From Chitinophagaceae bacterium LGM1 (GTDB taxonomy: Bacteria > Bacteroidota > Bacteroidia > Chitinophagales > Chitinophagaceae): a stretch of DNA of 64,000 nt. Positions 33,052 through 40,960 of this stretch are shown here, piece by piece (positions within the stretch are counted from its first letter, which is position 1; every line of letters begins with the position of its first letter). The translations under genes were made by a program, and so were the position numbers. The notes beneath the pieces are model-generated. The model ran no database searches, was not told where the DNA came from, and was given only the letters and a program-made list of their open reading frames with translations. Location of the stretch: the NCBI GenBank assembly GCA_018604165.1, contig CP075895.1:2289001-2353000 (forward strand), read 5' to 3'.

Positions 33052-33533
33052 CAAACGAACAAACAGACAAACAAAACAAACCAACAGGCCCTTTCAAAAC
33101 AAATTAAGAGAAGAGAAAAGCCCAACCCCGTAAAGTTGGCAGAAGCAGAAAGAAACAACCCCGTAAGGTTGACAAAGATAAAAGCCCCGCCCCGTAAGGC
33201 TGGCAAAACAAAAAGACCAGCCCCGTAAGGTTGGCACGCACAAAAAAGACTAATCCCGTAAGGTTAGCAAAACAAAAGACCCGCCCCGTAAGGCTGGCAC
33301 GAACAAAAAAGACTGACCCCGTAAGGTTAGCAAAACAAAAGACCCGCCCCGTAAGGCTGGCACGAACACGACAGGAACAAGGCAGCACCGTAACGCTGCT
33401 ACAAAGCAAAGGAAAAGCGTAACGCTGAAAGGCGTTATGAAAAGAAGAGAAAAAACCAACAGCATCAGACAAACAAGCAGCCCCGTAAGGCCGCCGAAAG
33501 AAACAGAAAAGCAACCCCGTAAGGTTGCTTTTT
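33052..33533 (+). ncRNA. Tandem CCGTAA hairpin-array RNA
   Basis: About twelve short hairpins with loop CCGTAA (or a CGTAA core), centred near 33129, 33162, 33193, 33224, 33257, 33287, 33320, 33350, 33389, 33419, 33484 and 33518. Typical stem: six nucleotides ending CC, loop CCGTAA, then GG and five to six complementary nucleotides. Stems differ (CCAGCC/GGTTGG, CTAATC/GGTTAG, CTGACC/GGTTAG, GCAACC/GGTTGC), and each stays paired through compensatory or G-U changes, a few with one mismatch. Spacers are A-rich. Spacing is not a constant multiple of three, which argues against coding. The last hairpin (33507-33533) is a 10-bp stem ending in T5, terminator-like. The predicted start is near 33052, behind module A. 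It looks like a multi-site sponge RNA, comparable in layout to CsrB but with a different loop; no known family is recognised. Confidence 0.8.
33507..33533 (+). terminator. Terminator-like last array hairpin
   Basis: Stem AAAAGCAACC/GGTTGCTTTT with the array loop CCGTAA, followed by TTTTT partly overlapping the stem. It could end the array transcript, though transcription may instead continue to 33718. Confidence 0.55.
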
Positions 33534-33566
33534 CATCCGCCAACAAACAAACTAAATATAACAACA

Positions 33567-33662
33567 ATGCTAACAGCTATTATTATCATCGGTTTTGTAA
33601 AAAGATTCAGCGGCTTGTTGCCTGCTGAAGATGTAAGGCGCAGGCATAGCATGTATCCATAA
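33567..33662 (+). CDS. Possible 31-residue peptide downstream of the hairpin array
   Basis: ATG at 33567 preceded by an A-rich leader; the product is MLTAIIIIGFVKRFSGLLPA followed by a basic tail ending HSMYP. The hydrophobic N terminus would be membrane-inserting. It lies between the array and the terminator at 33695-33718. Too short to judge on its own; listed as a candidate only. Confidence 0.3.
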   Translation: MLTAIIIIGFVKRFSGLLPAEDVRRRHSMYP

Positions 33663-33694
33663 GCAAGTCTATTCGCTTCAGCTATATAATATAC

Positions 33695-33718
33695 ACCACG
33701 GCAGTGCCGTGGTTTTTT
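33695..33718 (+). terminator. Intrinsic terminator
   Basis: ACCACGG/CCGTGGT stem around CAGTG, followed by TTTTTT. It closes the array transcription unit and insulates promoter module B. Confidence 0.85.
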
Positions 33719-33777
33719 ATTGTCTGTTTATACGCAATATGCCGCGGTATTGATTTTCAACACATTAGCCATTATTT

Positions 33778-33861
33778 GTTAATCGCCCGTTAACCGATTG
33801 CAAAACAGGCGTTAACCAAGCTGCATAATTTCGTTACCCCCTATATGCCATACTATATTTG
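33778..33861 (+). promoter_or_regulatory. GTTAACC promoter module B
   Basis: GTTAATC at 33778, GTTAACC at 33789, a degenerate unit at 33800 and GTTAACC at 33811. The -7 element is TATATTTG (33854-33861), 37 bp downstream of the operator. The 40-bp operator is almost identical to module A, including the AACCGATTGCAAAA core. The leader ATCAAACAAACAC also matches module A. Confidence 0.8.
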
Positions 33862-33906
33862 TATCATCAAACAAACACAAACAACAAACAACAAACAAAG
33901 AGAGAG

Positions 33907-33924
33907 GCCGCCCCGTAAGGCAGC
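33907..33924 (+). promoter_or_regulatory. CCGTAA hairpin in the leader of the secreted-protein gene
   Basis: GCCGCC, loop CCGTAA, GGCAGC (one mismatch), 16 nt before the ATG at 33941. It is the same hairpin type as in the array, placed where it could control translation initiation. Confidence 0.75.
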
Positions 33925-33940
33925 GAAACAAACAAACAAA

Positions 33941-34489
33941 ATGAAAAAGATAATCGCCATATTAATCATCAGCTTCTGCAGCACAGCCATCTATGCGCAG
34001 ACTGCCAACAGTGGTGCTACACAAACCACCAACCTCAACCTGAGCGATGCGATAGAAATATCATTTACCGCTACAGGAAGCAACACAGGAAGTATCGTAA
34101 ACCTCGCATTCAGCACTGTAAACGATTATGCAAATGGTGTTGAAAGTGCTACCCAACAAATACGTGTACGCAGCAACAAGAAATTTGATATAGAATTTGA
34201 AGCCAGTGCCGACTACTTTACTTACTCTGGCAGCACATCTCCCGCACCACAAATGAAAGTGAAAGACGTACTGGATATGCGCATCACTGCCAACAACACA
34301 GGCGGACAAATAAACAGCGGCTACCACCAATACAAGCACATAGACGGCGACCATGATAAACGCATCCTCAACGATTGCAATAACGGCAGCAACCAAACTT
34401 TCAGCATACAATACCGCGCCACACCAGGCTTTAACTTCCCTGCCGGTACATATACTACCAACATCATCTTTACAGCTACACAAGACTAA
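33941..34489 (+). CDS. Secreted beta-sandwich surface protein, paralogue 1
   Basis: 182 residues from the ATG at 33941 (MKKIIAILIISF), with signal peptide ending IYAQ. Mature part beta-rich, Asn/Thr/Ser-rich, no cysteine. Conserved with the gene at 35069: a GATQTTNLNLSDAIEISF start, ADYFTYSGS, VKDVLDMRI, NGSNQTFSIQYRATPGFNFP, then PAGTYTTNIIFTATQ. The closing GTYT-xxI-xxTATQ strand pair is typical of small pilin-like or WxL/SCPU-like surface domains. Likely surface or fimbria-like; polymerisation is unknown. The leader holds a CCGTAA hairpin, and transcription is from module B. Confidence 0.75.
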   Translation: MKKIIAILIISFCSTAIYAQTANSGATQTTNLNLSDAIEISFTATGSNTGSIVNLAFSTVNDYANGVESATQQIRVRSNKKFDIEFEASADYFTYSGSTSPAPQMKVKDVLDMRITANNTGGQINSGYHQYKHIDGDHDKRILNDCNNGSNQTFSIQYRATPGFNFPAGTYTTNIIFTATQD

Positions 34490-34968
34490 GAAGGTTAAAC
34501 AGGGATTTTTTGGATTAAGCTGATTTGCAGGGGTTTATATATTTATTATACCTCTTTGTGCCTTAGTAACTAAAAAATCAGCCAATAAAACACAAGTCCC
34601 CTGAAAGGGGATTTAGGGGTTAACAACAACTTCTCGAAAACCTTAGCGTCTTTGCGGTTAAAAAATGAACCGGGATTTTTGGGATTAAGCTGATTTGCCG
34701 GGTTTAAAGATGTATTATATTTCTTTGCGCCTTAGCGTCTTTGCGGTTAAAAAACACACAAGTCCCCTGTAAGAGCCTGTCAAGCTGCAGGCAGGGATGT
34801 AGGGGTTAATACCCGTCATCAGGTAATTGTGCTTACGCATACAGCTTTTCACATACATTGTATCCATCTAATAATACGATAACCTATTCCCTTATTAACT
34901 TATTCCCCTATTAACCTATTAACTTATTCCCCTATTACCTTATTGCCCTATTCACTCCCCCCTCAACT
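34490..34968. repeat. Intergenic repeat cluster with two composite C-B-A elements
   Basis: No gene seen. Two copies of a composite element: C (CAGGGATTTTTTGGATTAAG or CCGGGATTTTTGGGATTAAG) at 34503 and 34670; B (GCGCCTTAGCGTCTTTGCGG-like) at 34548, 34640 and 34727; A (AAGTCCCC...AGGGGATTTAGGGG) at 34590 and 34756, the latter with an inserted segment. From 34871 to 34955 follows low-complexity tandem text of CTATTAACTTATTCCC words. Module E overlaps the end of this region. Confidence 0.8.
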
Positions 34969-34970
34969 TT

Positions 34971-35033
34971 GTTAATCGCTTGTTAACGACTGGTGAATAA
35001 TTTGCAAACGGATGGTATTATACCCCATATTTG
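34971..35033 (+). promoter_or_regulatory. GTTAACC promoter module E (variant spacing)
   Basis: GTTAATC at 34971, GTTAACG at 34982, GTGAATA at 34993, a weak unit at 35004; 11-bp period retained. TTTG at 35001 and CATATTTG at 35026-35033 form the promoter. Compared with modules A to D the operator lies about two helical turns closer to the -7 element. Confidence 0.6.
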
Positions 35034-35068
35034 TCCTGTTAACCAACCAATAACAGTTAACAAACAAC

Positions 35069-35623
35069 ATGAAAAAAGCCACCATCGCATTATTCACCGT
35101 ACTTGCAGCCATCACCACGGCAAGTGCACAAAACCAGCCATCATCGGGTGCGTCGCAAACCGTATCGTTGGCGTTGGCCAATGTGGTACAGATTTCACAG
35201 TTCAGCACAGGCGGTAGCGGTAGCAGCGATGTAAGCATGCCATTGGGCGGTACAAGCGTGATGGCAAACGGTATAGAAAGCCCTGAATATTCAGTATCTA
35301 TCAACAGCACCAACGGTTTCAGCATCAAAGCGCAGGCCGTTAGCGAATACTTTACCTACGCGGGCAGTGCTACGGCAAATACCAACATGCGCATCAGCGA
35401 TGTACTGCAACTGAAAGTAGCTAGCAACAATACCACGGGTAGCATAGCAGGCGGACATACCAGTTACCAACCATTGAGCAACAGCAGCCAGTCGCAAATC
35501 ATCAACAACGGCAGCCGCGGTGCCAATCAAACTTTTGCTATCAAGTACAAAGCCACACCAGGCTACAATTACCCCGGTGGTACTTATACTGCTAGCATAC
35601 TCTACACCGTTACACAGTTTTAA
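35069..35623 (+). CDS. Secreted beta-sandwich surface protein, paralogue 2
   Basis: 184 residues with signal peptide (ending ASAQ), homologous to the protein at 33941: shared SGASQTVSL-like start, SEYFTYAGS, ISDVLQLKV, GANQTFAIKYKATPGYNYP and GTYTASILYTVTQ. Same predicted beta-sandwich, surface-located. The leader (35038-35062) has GTTAAC in a dispersed inverted repeat instead of a CCGTAA hairpin. Promoter module E is a variant of the array promoter. Confidence 0.75.
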   Translation: MKKATIALFTVLAAITTASAQNQPSSGASQTVSLALANVVQISQFSTGGSGSSDVSMPLGGTSVMANGIESPEYSVSINSTNGFSIKAQAVSEYFTYAGSATANTNMRISDVLQLKVASNNTTGSIAGGHTSYQPLSNSSQSQIINNGSRGANQTFAIKYKATPGYNYPGGTYTASILYTVTQF

Positions 35624-35656
35624 GAGAAAAATAAAGAAGTTACATATAGAGGAATA

Positions 35657-35682
35657 AGGGGCGTATTCTTACGCTCTTTTTT
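35657..35682 (+). terminator. Intrinsic terminator
   Basis: Stem GGGCGTA/TACGCTC (one G-T pair) with a TTCT loop, then TTTTTT. Follows the second secreted paralogue. Confidence 0.75.
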
Positions 35683-35744
35683 ATTTTTATTACTTTCAGG
35701 ATGCAGACCGACACTATACAATGGTATAATCTGTAACATCACTG

Positions 35745-37562
35745 ATGGCACAAAACACTACTACACATAACGGCAAGCCCTTTACAACCGGCTGGCTGGC
35801 TACCATGGCACACTGGATACCTGTACTGCTGGGCATCTTGCTGTACATCAATACACTGCCCAACAAATACGCGCTGGACGATATACCTGTTATAGAACAA
35901 AATAAATACGTACAAGAGGGCATCAGTGGTATTGGCGATATATTCAGCACAGATATGTTTGCCGGCATGTACAAAGATTATAATGCAGACGCACAGCTAA
36001 GCGGTGGCAGGTACAGGCCATTATCCATTGTCAGCTTTGCCATAGAGTATCAGGTATTTGGTGCGAACCCTATGTATAGCCACCTGATAAATGCTTTGCT
36101 CTACGGGTTGTTGCTGGCTTTGCTCTTTGTGCTGCTGAAAAAACACTTCTTACTAAACGATAACATCGCTTTTGTTACTACACTGCTTTTTGCCGTACAC
36201 CCCGTACATACAGAGGTAGTAGCCAACATCAAGAGCAGAGATGAGTTGCTGTCAATGCTGTTCATCATCGCATCGCTGATATGCGCATTTAGGTACATAG
36301 CCACACCAACATCCAAATGGCTTGGGTTGACCGCATTGTGTGTATTATTAGCTTGCCTGTCGAAAGAGTATGCAGTAGTGATGATGGTGCTGACACCTTG
36401 CAGCATGATGGCTTTCAGAAAAGAGGCTGATAAGAAGAGGATAATCTACATCACCGCAGCGATAGTATCGGCAATAGCACTGTACGGGTTGATACGGTAT
36501 AATGCCGTTGGCTTCAGCACCAGAGCGCAAAATGATATACTGAACAACCCTTACCTGCTGGCAGATGCAAGCCAGCAATGGGCAACGAAAATATATGTAC
36601 TGCTGAAATACCTGGCACTGCTCGTATTTCCGCATCCGCTATCGGCAGACTATTCTTACAATACCATCCCTTACAAAACATGGGGCGATGGCATGGTTAT
36701 ATTATCACTCATCATTCATATTGCATTAATAGTCCTCGCTGTCATCAGCTTCTTACGCAAATCTCCTTATTCGTTTATCCTGCTTTGGTATCTCCTGTTT
36801 TTGCTGCCTGTATCAAATCTGGTAATGGATATCGGTGCTACTATGGGCGAACGCCTGCTGTTCCACGCATCGCTGGCATTTTGCATGGCATTGGCGGTAT
36901 TGTACGATAAGGTAGCAACACGCTTACCACGAAATGTATGGTATGGCGTATTAACCGTTATTGTTGTGGTAGCAGGTTTCAAAACCATTGCCCGAAACAA
37001 AGCATGGAAAGACGATAGCACTTTGTTTACTACCGATATTAAGACAGTGCCCAACAGCATAATGGTAAATAATAACGTGGCAAAAGCACTGATAAAAGAA
37101 ACCGATAGCGCGAAAGATGCAGATGCCAAAAACAAACTGCTGGCACAGGCATTGGCACACACGCAAAAGGCATTAGCCATGCACCCCAGATTTACCAATG
37201 CCATGATAAATCAGGGTATTATATACCACCTTACAGACAGGCAAGACAGTGCCATGAAATATTGGTTGCAGGCAAAAACAATATTGCCAAACGACCCGCA
37301 TTTCCCTCAACTATCCGATTACTTTACAGACCGTGGGCTGACGATTGGTAAAAACAATTTGCCTGTAGCAATTGGCAATTTCAATATGGCTGTAAAGCTG
37401 TATGAGCAGAATGCCAATGCATGGAGCAACTTAGGTGGTGCGTACTATACAGTAAAGAACTATGATAGCGCAGCATACTGCTGGCAAAAAACATTGGCCA
37501 TCAACCCCAACGACCAAAACGCGCTGAACGGCTACAGAGCCATCACTTCTAACAAACAATAA
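35745..37562 (+). CDS. TMTC-like membrane glycosyltransferase with C-terminal TPRs, copy 1
   Basis: 605 residues. About nine to ten transmembrane helices (about 20-400), with a conserved acidic motif LDDIP (44-48) in the first periplasmic loop, then GRYRPLS and HPVHTEVVANIKSRDE, signatures of the GT-C glycosyltransferase/TMTC (DUF1736) group. The C-terminal part (about 430-600) holds TPR units (for example NANAWSNLGGAYYTVKNYDSA). In eukaryotes TMTC proteins O-mannosylate extracellular proteins; bacterial members are of unknown substrate, possibly surface-protein O-glycosylation. It abuts the GTG-start paralogue (2-nt gap), forming an operon. Downstream of the secreted paralogues, so they could be substrates (inference). 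Confidence 0.85.
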   Translation: MAQNTTTHNGKPFTTGWLATMAHWIPVLLGILLYINTLPNKYALDDIPVIEQNKYVQEGISGIGDIFSTDMFAGMYKDYNADAQLSGGRYRPLSIVSFAIEYQVFGANPMYSHLINALLYGLLLALLFVLLKKHFLLNDNIAFVTTLLFAVHPVHTEVVANIKSRDELLSMLFIIASLICAFRYIATPTSKWLGLTALCVLLACLSKEYAVVMMVLTPCSMMAFRKEADKKRIIYITAAIVSAIALYGLIRYNAVGFSTRAQNDILNNPYLLADASQQWATKIYVLLKYLALLVFPHPLSADYSYNTIPYKTWGDGMVILSLIIHIALIVLAVISFLRKSPYSFILLWYLLFLLPVSNLVMDIGATMGERLLFHASLAFCMALAVLYDKVATRLPRNVWYGVLTVIVVVAGFKTIARNKAWKDDSTLFTTDIKTVPNSIMVNNNVAKALIKETDSAKDADAKNKLLAQALAHTQKALAMHPRFTNAMINQGIIYHLTDRQDSAMKYWLQAKTILPNDPHFPQLSDYFTDRGLTIGKNNLPVAIGNFNMAVKLYEQNANAWSNLGGAYYTVKNYDSAAYCWQKTLAINPNDQNALNGYRAITSNKQ

Positions 37563-37564
37563 AA

Positions 37565-39436
37565 GTGGAGAATAGTCAACATAAATACGCTTCTTATTAT
37601 CCTGCCATCGTGTTGCTGGCAGGTATTGTGTTATATGGTGCCAGTGTGTTTTTCGGTTTTGTGCTGGATGATGAAGCCGTTATTTCTCAAAACAAAATAG
37701 TGCAGCAAGGTATTGCAGGCATCCCCGATATACTTACCACAAGTTACTGGAAAGGGTATTGGGAGCTGGGCAATGGATTATTCAGGCCATTGTCTTTATT
37801 GATGTTTGCAGCCGAGTGGGAAGTGTTTCCCGATGCGCCGTTTATTCATCATGCAATAAATGTATTGCTCTATGCCTTCAGTGGCTTGTTGCTCTACAAA
37901 CTATTATTGAAGCTGCTGCACGACAACTATCTGCTCGCGTTGTTTATCTCCTTACTGTTTATAGCCCACCCTATGCATACAGAGGTGGTAGCCAACATCA
38001 AAAGCAGGGACGAGATATTGTCTTTGCTGTTTTTGTTACTGGCAGCAACAGAGGTTGTAAAACACAATAAGATAACCGTACTCACGATGTTGTATTATCT
38101 GCTCGCGCTCTTATCCAAAGAAAGCTCTATCGTGTTTGCGGCTGTGTTGTTGTTTGCCATATATAAAAAGGGGGCTAAGAAAAATGTACTCATAGCGCTT
38201 GGTGCATTATCTGCCATTACGGTTGCATGGATTGCGTTGCGATACATGGCACTGAGCAACAGCCCTGCCAAGCTGCCTTATACCTATGCCGACAATTCGT
38301 TGGTAGCATGTGGCAGTATCATCTCGCAAAAACTAACTGCACTGTGCTTATTAGCGCAATACATATTGAAGTCTGTATTCCCCACCTTATTGTCTTACGA
38401 CTATTCGTACAATCAGGTACCCTGCGTATCATTCGGCGATGATATCTTGTATATAGCAGGCTCTGTAATACTGATTGCATCAACTGTATATCTGGCTTTT
38501 AAGTTCAGGAAGAAAAGCCCTGCTGTCAGTTATGGCATTGCGTTCTTCTACCTCACCATACTGCCTACAAGTAATATTGTGTTTCTCATTGGCTCTACAA
38601 TGGCAGACAGGTTTGTGTTTATACCATCGTTGGGTATCATAGTAGCCATCGCCTGTTTGTTGCATTATTTGTATGCTGCTAAGAATACTTATCTGTTTAC
38701 AGTGCCATTGTCGGTATTGTTGATTGCCTTTGCTGCAAAAACAGTGGGCAGAGTGGGCGCATGGGAAAGCAACGCTACCTTGTTTACGACAGATGCAGAT
38801 GCAACCAACAGCGCGAGGGCAAAATACAACTACGGCACACTACTGCTGAATGAAAATGCAGACGCTACAAAAGCAGAGGCGTTGCAGTACTTGGAAGCCG
38901 CATATGCTATAGACACGGCAGACTATAAAGTAATATCCAATCTGGGTATAGCGTATTATCGTCATGGCATGATGGATAAATCGTTACAGTGTTTCAATAA
39001 ATGCATCGCCATGAATCCCAAAGACGGAGCCAACTACCTGAACATGGGCGATGTGCATTTTACCACAAAAAACTGGCAGGCAGCTATTGATGCATATACA
39101 AAAGCCATCGCGCTAAAGAGCTATAACAAGCAAACACATAACAAAGCAGCTACCGCTTGTTTTAATATACAAGACTATAACAAAGCGCTGTCGTTCTTTA
39201 AAGAGGGCATGCAACTGTTTCCCGACAATGCAGAGATGCAGGCCAACTATGCCAACACACTGGCTATGACGGGTAAGTATGCAGATGCCATTACTGTATT
39301 TACCGACATCTATAAAAAAGACCCGAAAGCTACTGCTGTACTGCAAAAAATAGCCATGTGCTACAGAGATATGGGCGATGCTAAACAGGCGGAAGCATAC
39401 AATAATCAATACCTGCAAGCTACGGGGCAGAAGTAG
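37565..39436 (+). CDS. TMTC-like membrane glycosyltransferase with C-terminal TPRs, copy 2
   Basis: 623 residues starting at GTG 37565, 2 nt after the stop of copy 1. Same architecture: LDDEA (34-38), LFRPLS, HPMHTEVVANIKSRDE, multiple transmembrane helices, then TPRs (YLNMGDVHFTTKNWQAAIDA, THNKAATACFNIQDYNKALS). Tandem duplicate of copy 1, with diverged periplasmic regions, so the two may recognise different acceptors. GTG start and tight spacing suggest translational coupling. Confidence 0.85.
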   Translation: MENSQHKYASYYPAIVLLAGIVLYGASVFFGFVLDDEAVISQNKIVQQGIAGIPDILTTSYWKGYWELGNGLFRPLSLLMFAAEWEVFPDAPFIHHAINVLLYAFSGLLLYKLLLKLLHDNYLLALFISLLFIAHPMHTEVVANIKSRDEILSLLFLLLAATEVVKHNKITVLTMLYYLLALLSKESSIVFAAVLLFAIYKKGAKKNVLIALGALSAITVAWIALRYMALSNSPAKLPYTYADNSLVACGSIISQKLTALCLLAQYILKSVFPTLLSYDYSYNQVPCVSFGDDILYIAGSVILIASTVYLAFKFRKKSPAVSYGIAFFYLTILPTSNIVFLIGSTMADRFVFIPSLGIIVAIACLLHYLYAAKNTYLFTVPLSVLLIAFAAKTVGRVGAWESNATLFTTDADATNSARAKYNYGTLLLNENADATKAEALQYLEAAYAIDTADYKVISNLGIAYYRHGMMDKSLQCFNKCIAMNPKDGANYLNMGDVHFTTKNWQAAIDAYTKAIALKSYNKQTHNKAATACFNIQDYNKALSFFKEGMQLFPDNAEMQANYANTLAMTGKYADAITVFTDIYKKDPKATAVLQKIAMCYRDMGDAKQAEAYNNQYLQATGQK

Positions 39437-39466
39437 CAGACATCATACATCTTGGCGCAATAGTTA

Positions 39467-39498
39467 TTTGCAGCAAACAACTTATTATTGTATTTTTG
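39467..39498 (+). promoter_or_regulatory. Bacteroidota-type promoter of TerL
   Basis: TTTG, 20 nt, TATTTTTG: perfect match to the consensus, 43 nt upstream of the TerL ATG. The terminase gene thus has its own host-type promoter. Confidence 0.7.
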
Positions 39499-39541
39499 CT
39501 GTTAAAATAATTAACCTGTCCCTTATTAACTTATCAACACC

Positions 39542-40822
39542 ATGTCCCACACCACCCTCTACCACCGCCTCATGGCTGCAGACAAACGTTTTGTACTCAG
39601 CTATGGTGGCACAGCCAGCGGCAAAAGCTACAGTGCCGTACAGAAAGAACTGACCATAGCCACGCAACGCAAAGTAAAAACCCTCGTCATACGCAAAGTA
39701 GCCAATACGCTGCGCGATAGTGTGATACCTGCCTTCCGTGCAAGGATGGAAGAAATGGAACTCGCCACCAAATTCAGCGAGAACAAAAGCGACCGTACAC
39801 TAACACACGAAAACGGCTCACAAATCATCTTTCGCGGGCTCGACGACCCCGACAAGCTAAAAAGCTTTGAGGGGCTGGAACGCATACTGGTAGAAGAAGC
39901 TGCCGAGCTCGACTTTGAAGATTTTCTGGAACTGAACCGCCGTGCGCGTGGCAGGGAGAACATACAACTGACACTCGTCTTCAACCCCATGCACGAAGAG
40001 CATTGGCTGAAAAAACACTTCTTCGACCGTACGGATATGGAAGACGACTGTGTGAAAATACACAGCACGTATAAAGACAATCCGCACCTGACAGATGCCG
40101 ACCGCAAGCAGATTGAGATGCTGAAGCTCTACAACGAAAACCAATACCGCATCTACGCGTTGGGCGAATGGGGCTTGCGCGAAAACAACGCACCCTGGTT
40201 ATTTGCCTTCAACAAACAACGCCACTTGAAACCAGACATCGCACTGATGCCGTCTTTCCCCATCTATCTCTCGTTCGACTTTAACCGCAATCCCCTCACC
40301 TGCCTTGTGGTGCAGATGAGCCCCAACAAAGGGCAGCACAATAGCTTTATTCATTTCATTGATGAGTTTGCCGTACGCGACCAGCTTGGCGAACTATGTC
40401 AGCAAGTGTATGCCAAATACAAAGGCCACCACCTGTACATAACGGGCGATGCCAGTGGCAACCACGGCGATGTAGGCTTTGACGGCAAGCACGATAGTTA
40501 CTACACCATGATACGCAGTATGCTCAACATACCCGAAAGGCAGTCAGTCATCAATACCCGCAACCTGACGCATAACGACAGCCGCGCGCTCATCAACATA
40601 CTATTATTTCAATACCCCAATATATACATCAGCGAAAAAGGCTGCCCGCTGCTGATACGCGATTGCGAAATGGCGATGGTAGATGAAGACAGCGAAGTGC
40701 CAAGTGCCTTAAAGAAAGACCGCAACATCTACAAGATGGACCTCTTCGACTGCTTCCGTTATTTCTTCCAGTCCTTCTTCAAAGACTATGCTGCACGGGT
40801 AACGCTGGGGAAAGTAGCGTGA
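39542..40822 (+). CDS. Phage terminase large subunit (TerL)
   Basis: 426 residues. N-terminal ATPase: Walker A GGTASGKS at 22-29, Walker B ILVEEA at 115-120. C-terminal RNase H-like nuclease: Asp246 in LSFDFNRNP and a second acidic group in TGDASGNHGDVG (about 302-313). Domain order and length match PBSX-type TerL. It motors DNA into the capsid and cuts it. Intact. Isolated: 8 kb from TerS on the other strand, next to host glycosyltransferase genes. Confidence 0.9.
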   Translation: MSHTTLYHRLMAADKRFVLSYGGTASGKSYSAVQKELTIATQRKVKTLVIRKVANTLRDSVIPAFRARMEEMELATKFSENKSDRTLTHENGSQIIFRGLDDPDKLKSFEGLERILVEEAAELDFEDFLELNRRARGRENIQLTLVFNPMHEEHWLKKHFFDRTDMEDDCVKIHSTYKDNPHLTDADRKQIEMLKLYNENQYRIYALGEWGLRENNAPWLFAFNKQRHLKPDIALMPSFPIYLSFDFNRNPLTCLVVQMSPNKGQHNSFIHFIDEFAVRDQLGELCQQVYAKYKGHHLYITGDASGNHGDVGFDGKHDSYYTMIRSMLNIPERQSVINTRNLTHNDSRALINILLFQYPNIYISEKGCPLLIRDCEMAMVDEDSEVPSALKKDRNIYKMDLFDCFRYFFQSFFKDYAARVTLGKVA

Positions 40823-40845
40823 GTTTGGTTGATTGGCTGACTTGT

Positions 40846-40913
40846 TGATTGGTTAATAAGTTGATAAGTTAGTAGGGTAATAAGTTGATAAGGTAATAGA
40901 TTAATATACTGTT
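40846..40913 (+). repeat. Low-complexity TTAATAAGTTGATAAG words
   Basis: Tandem degenerate 11-13-nt words after TerL. They resemble the reverse complement of the words at 34871-34955, so the block holding the second secreted paralogue, the glycosyltransferases and TerL is flanked by inverted low-complexity repeats. Confidence 0.6.
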
Positions 40914-40924
40914 GATACAAATTC

Positions 40925-40960
40925 ATCTTTGCGTCTTAGCGACTTTGCGGTAGAAAACTA
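40925..40960 (+). repeat. B-type repeat (GCGTCTTAGCGACTTTGCGG)
   Basis: One unit of the CTTAGCGTCTTTGCGG family; the reverse orientation occurs at 41281-41310, so the zinc-ribbon gene is bracketed by an inverted pair. Confidence 0.7.

Noticed and set aside
33043-33514. Basic repetitive ORFs on both strands across the hairpin array (NPVRLAK-type repeats)
   Set aside because: Hairpin spacing is not a multiple of three, the frame breaks between copies, and substitutions preserve base pairing instead of codons.
33052-33540. Tandem about 31-nt periodicity that could suggest a CRISPR array
   Set aside because: Only about 10 nt (CCCCGTAAGG) are constant; the rest is variable stem and similar A-rich spacers, not unique spacers between identical repeats. 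No cas gene is present.
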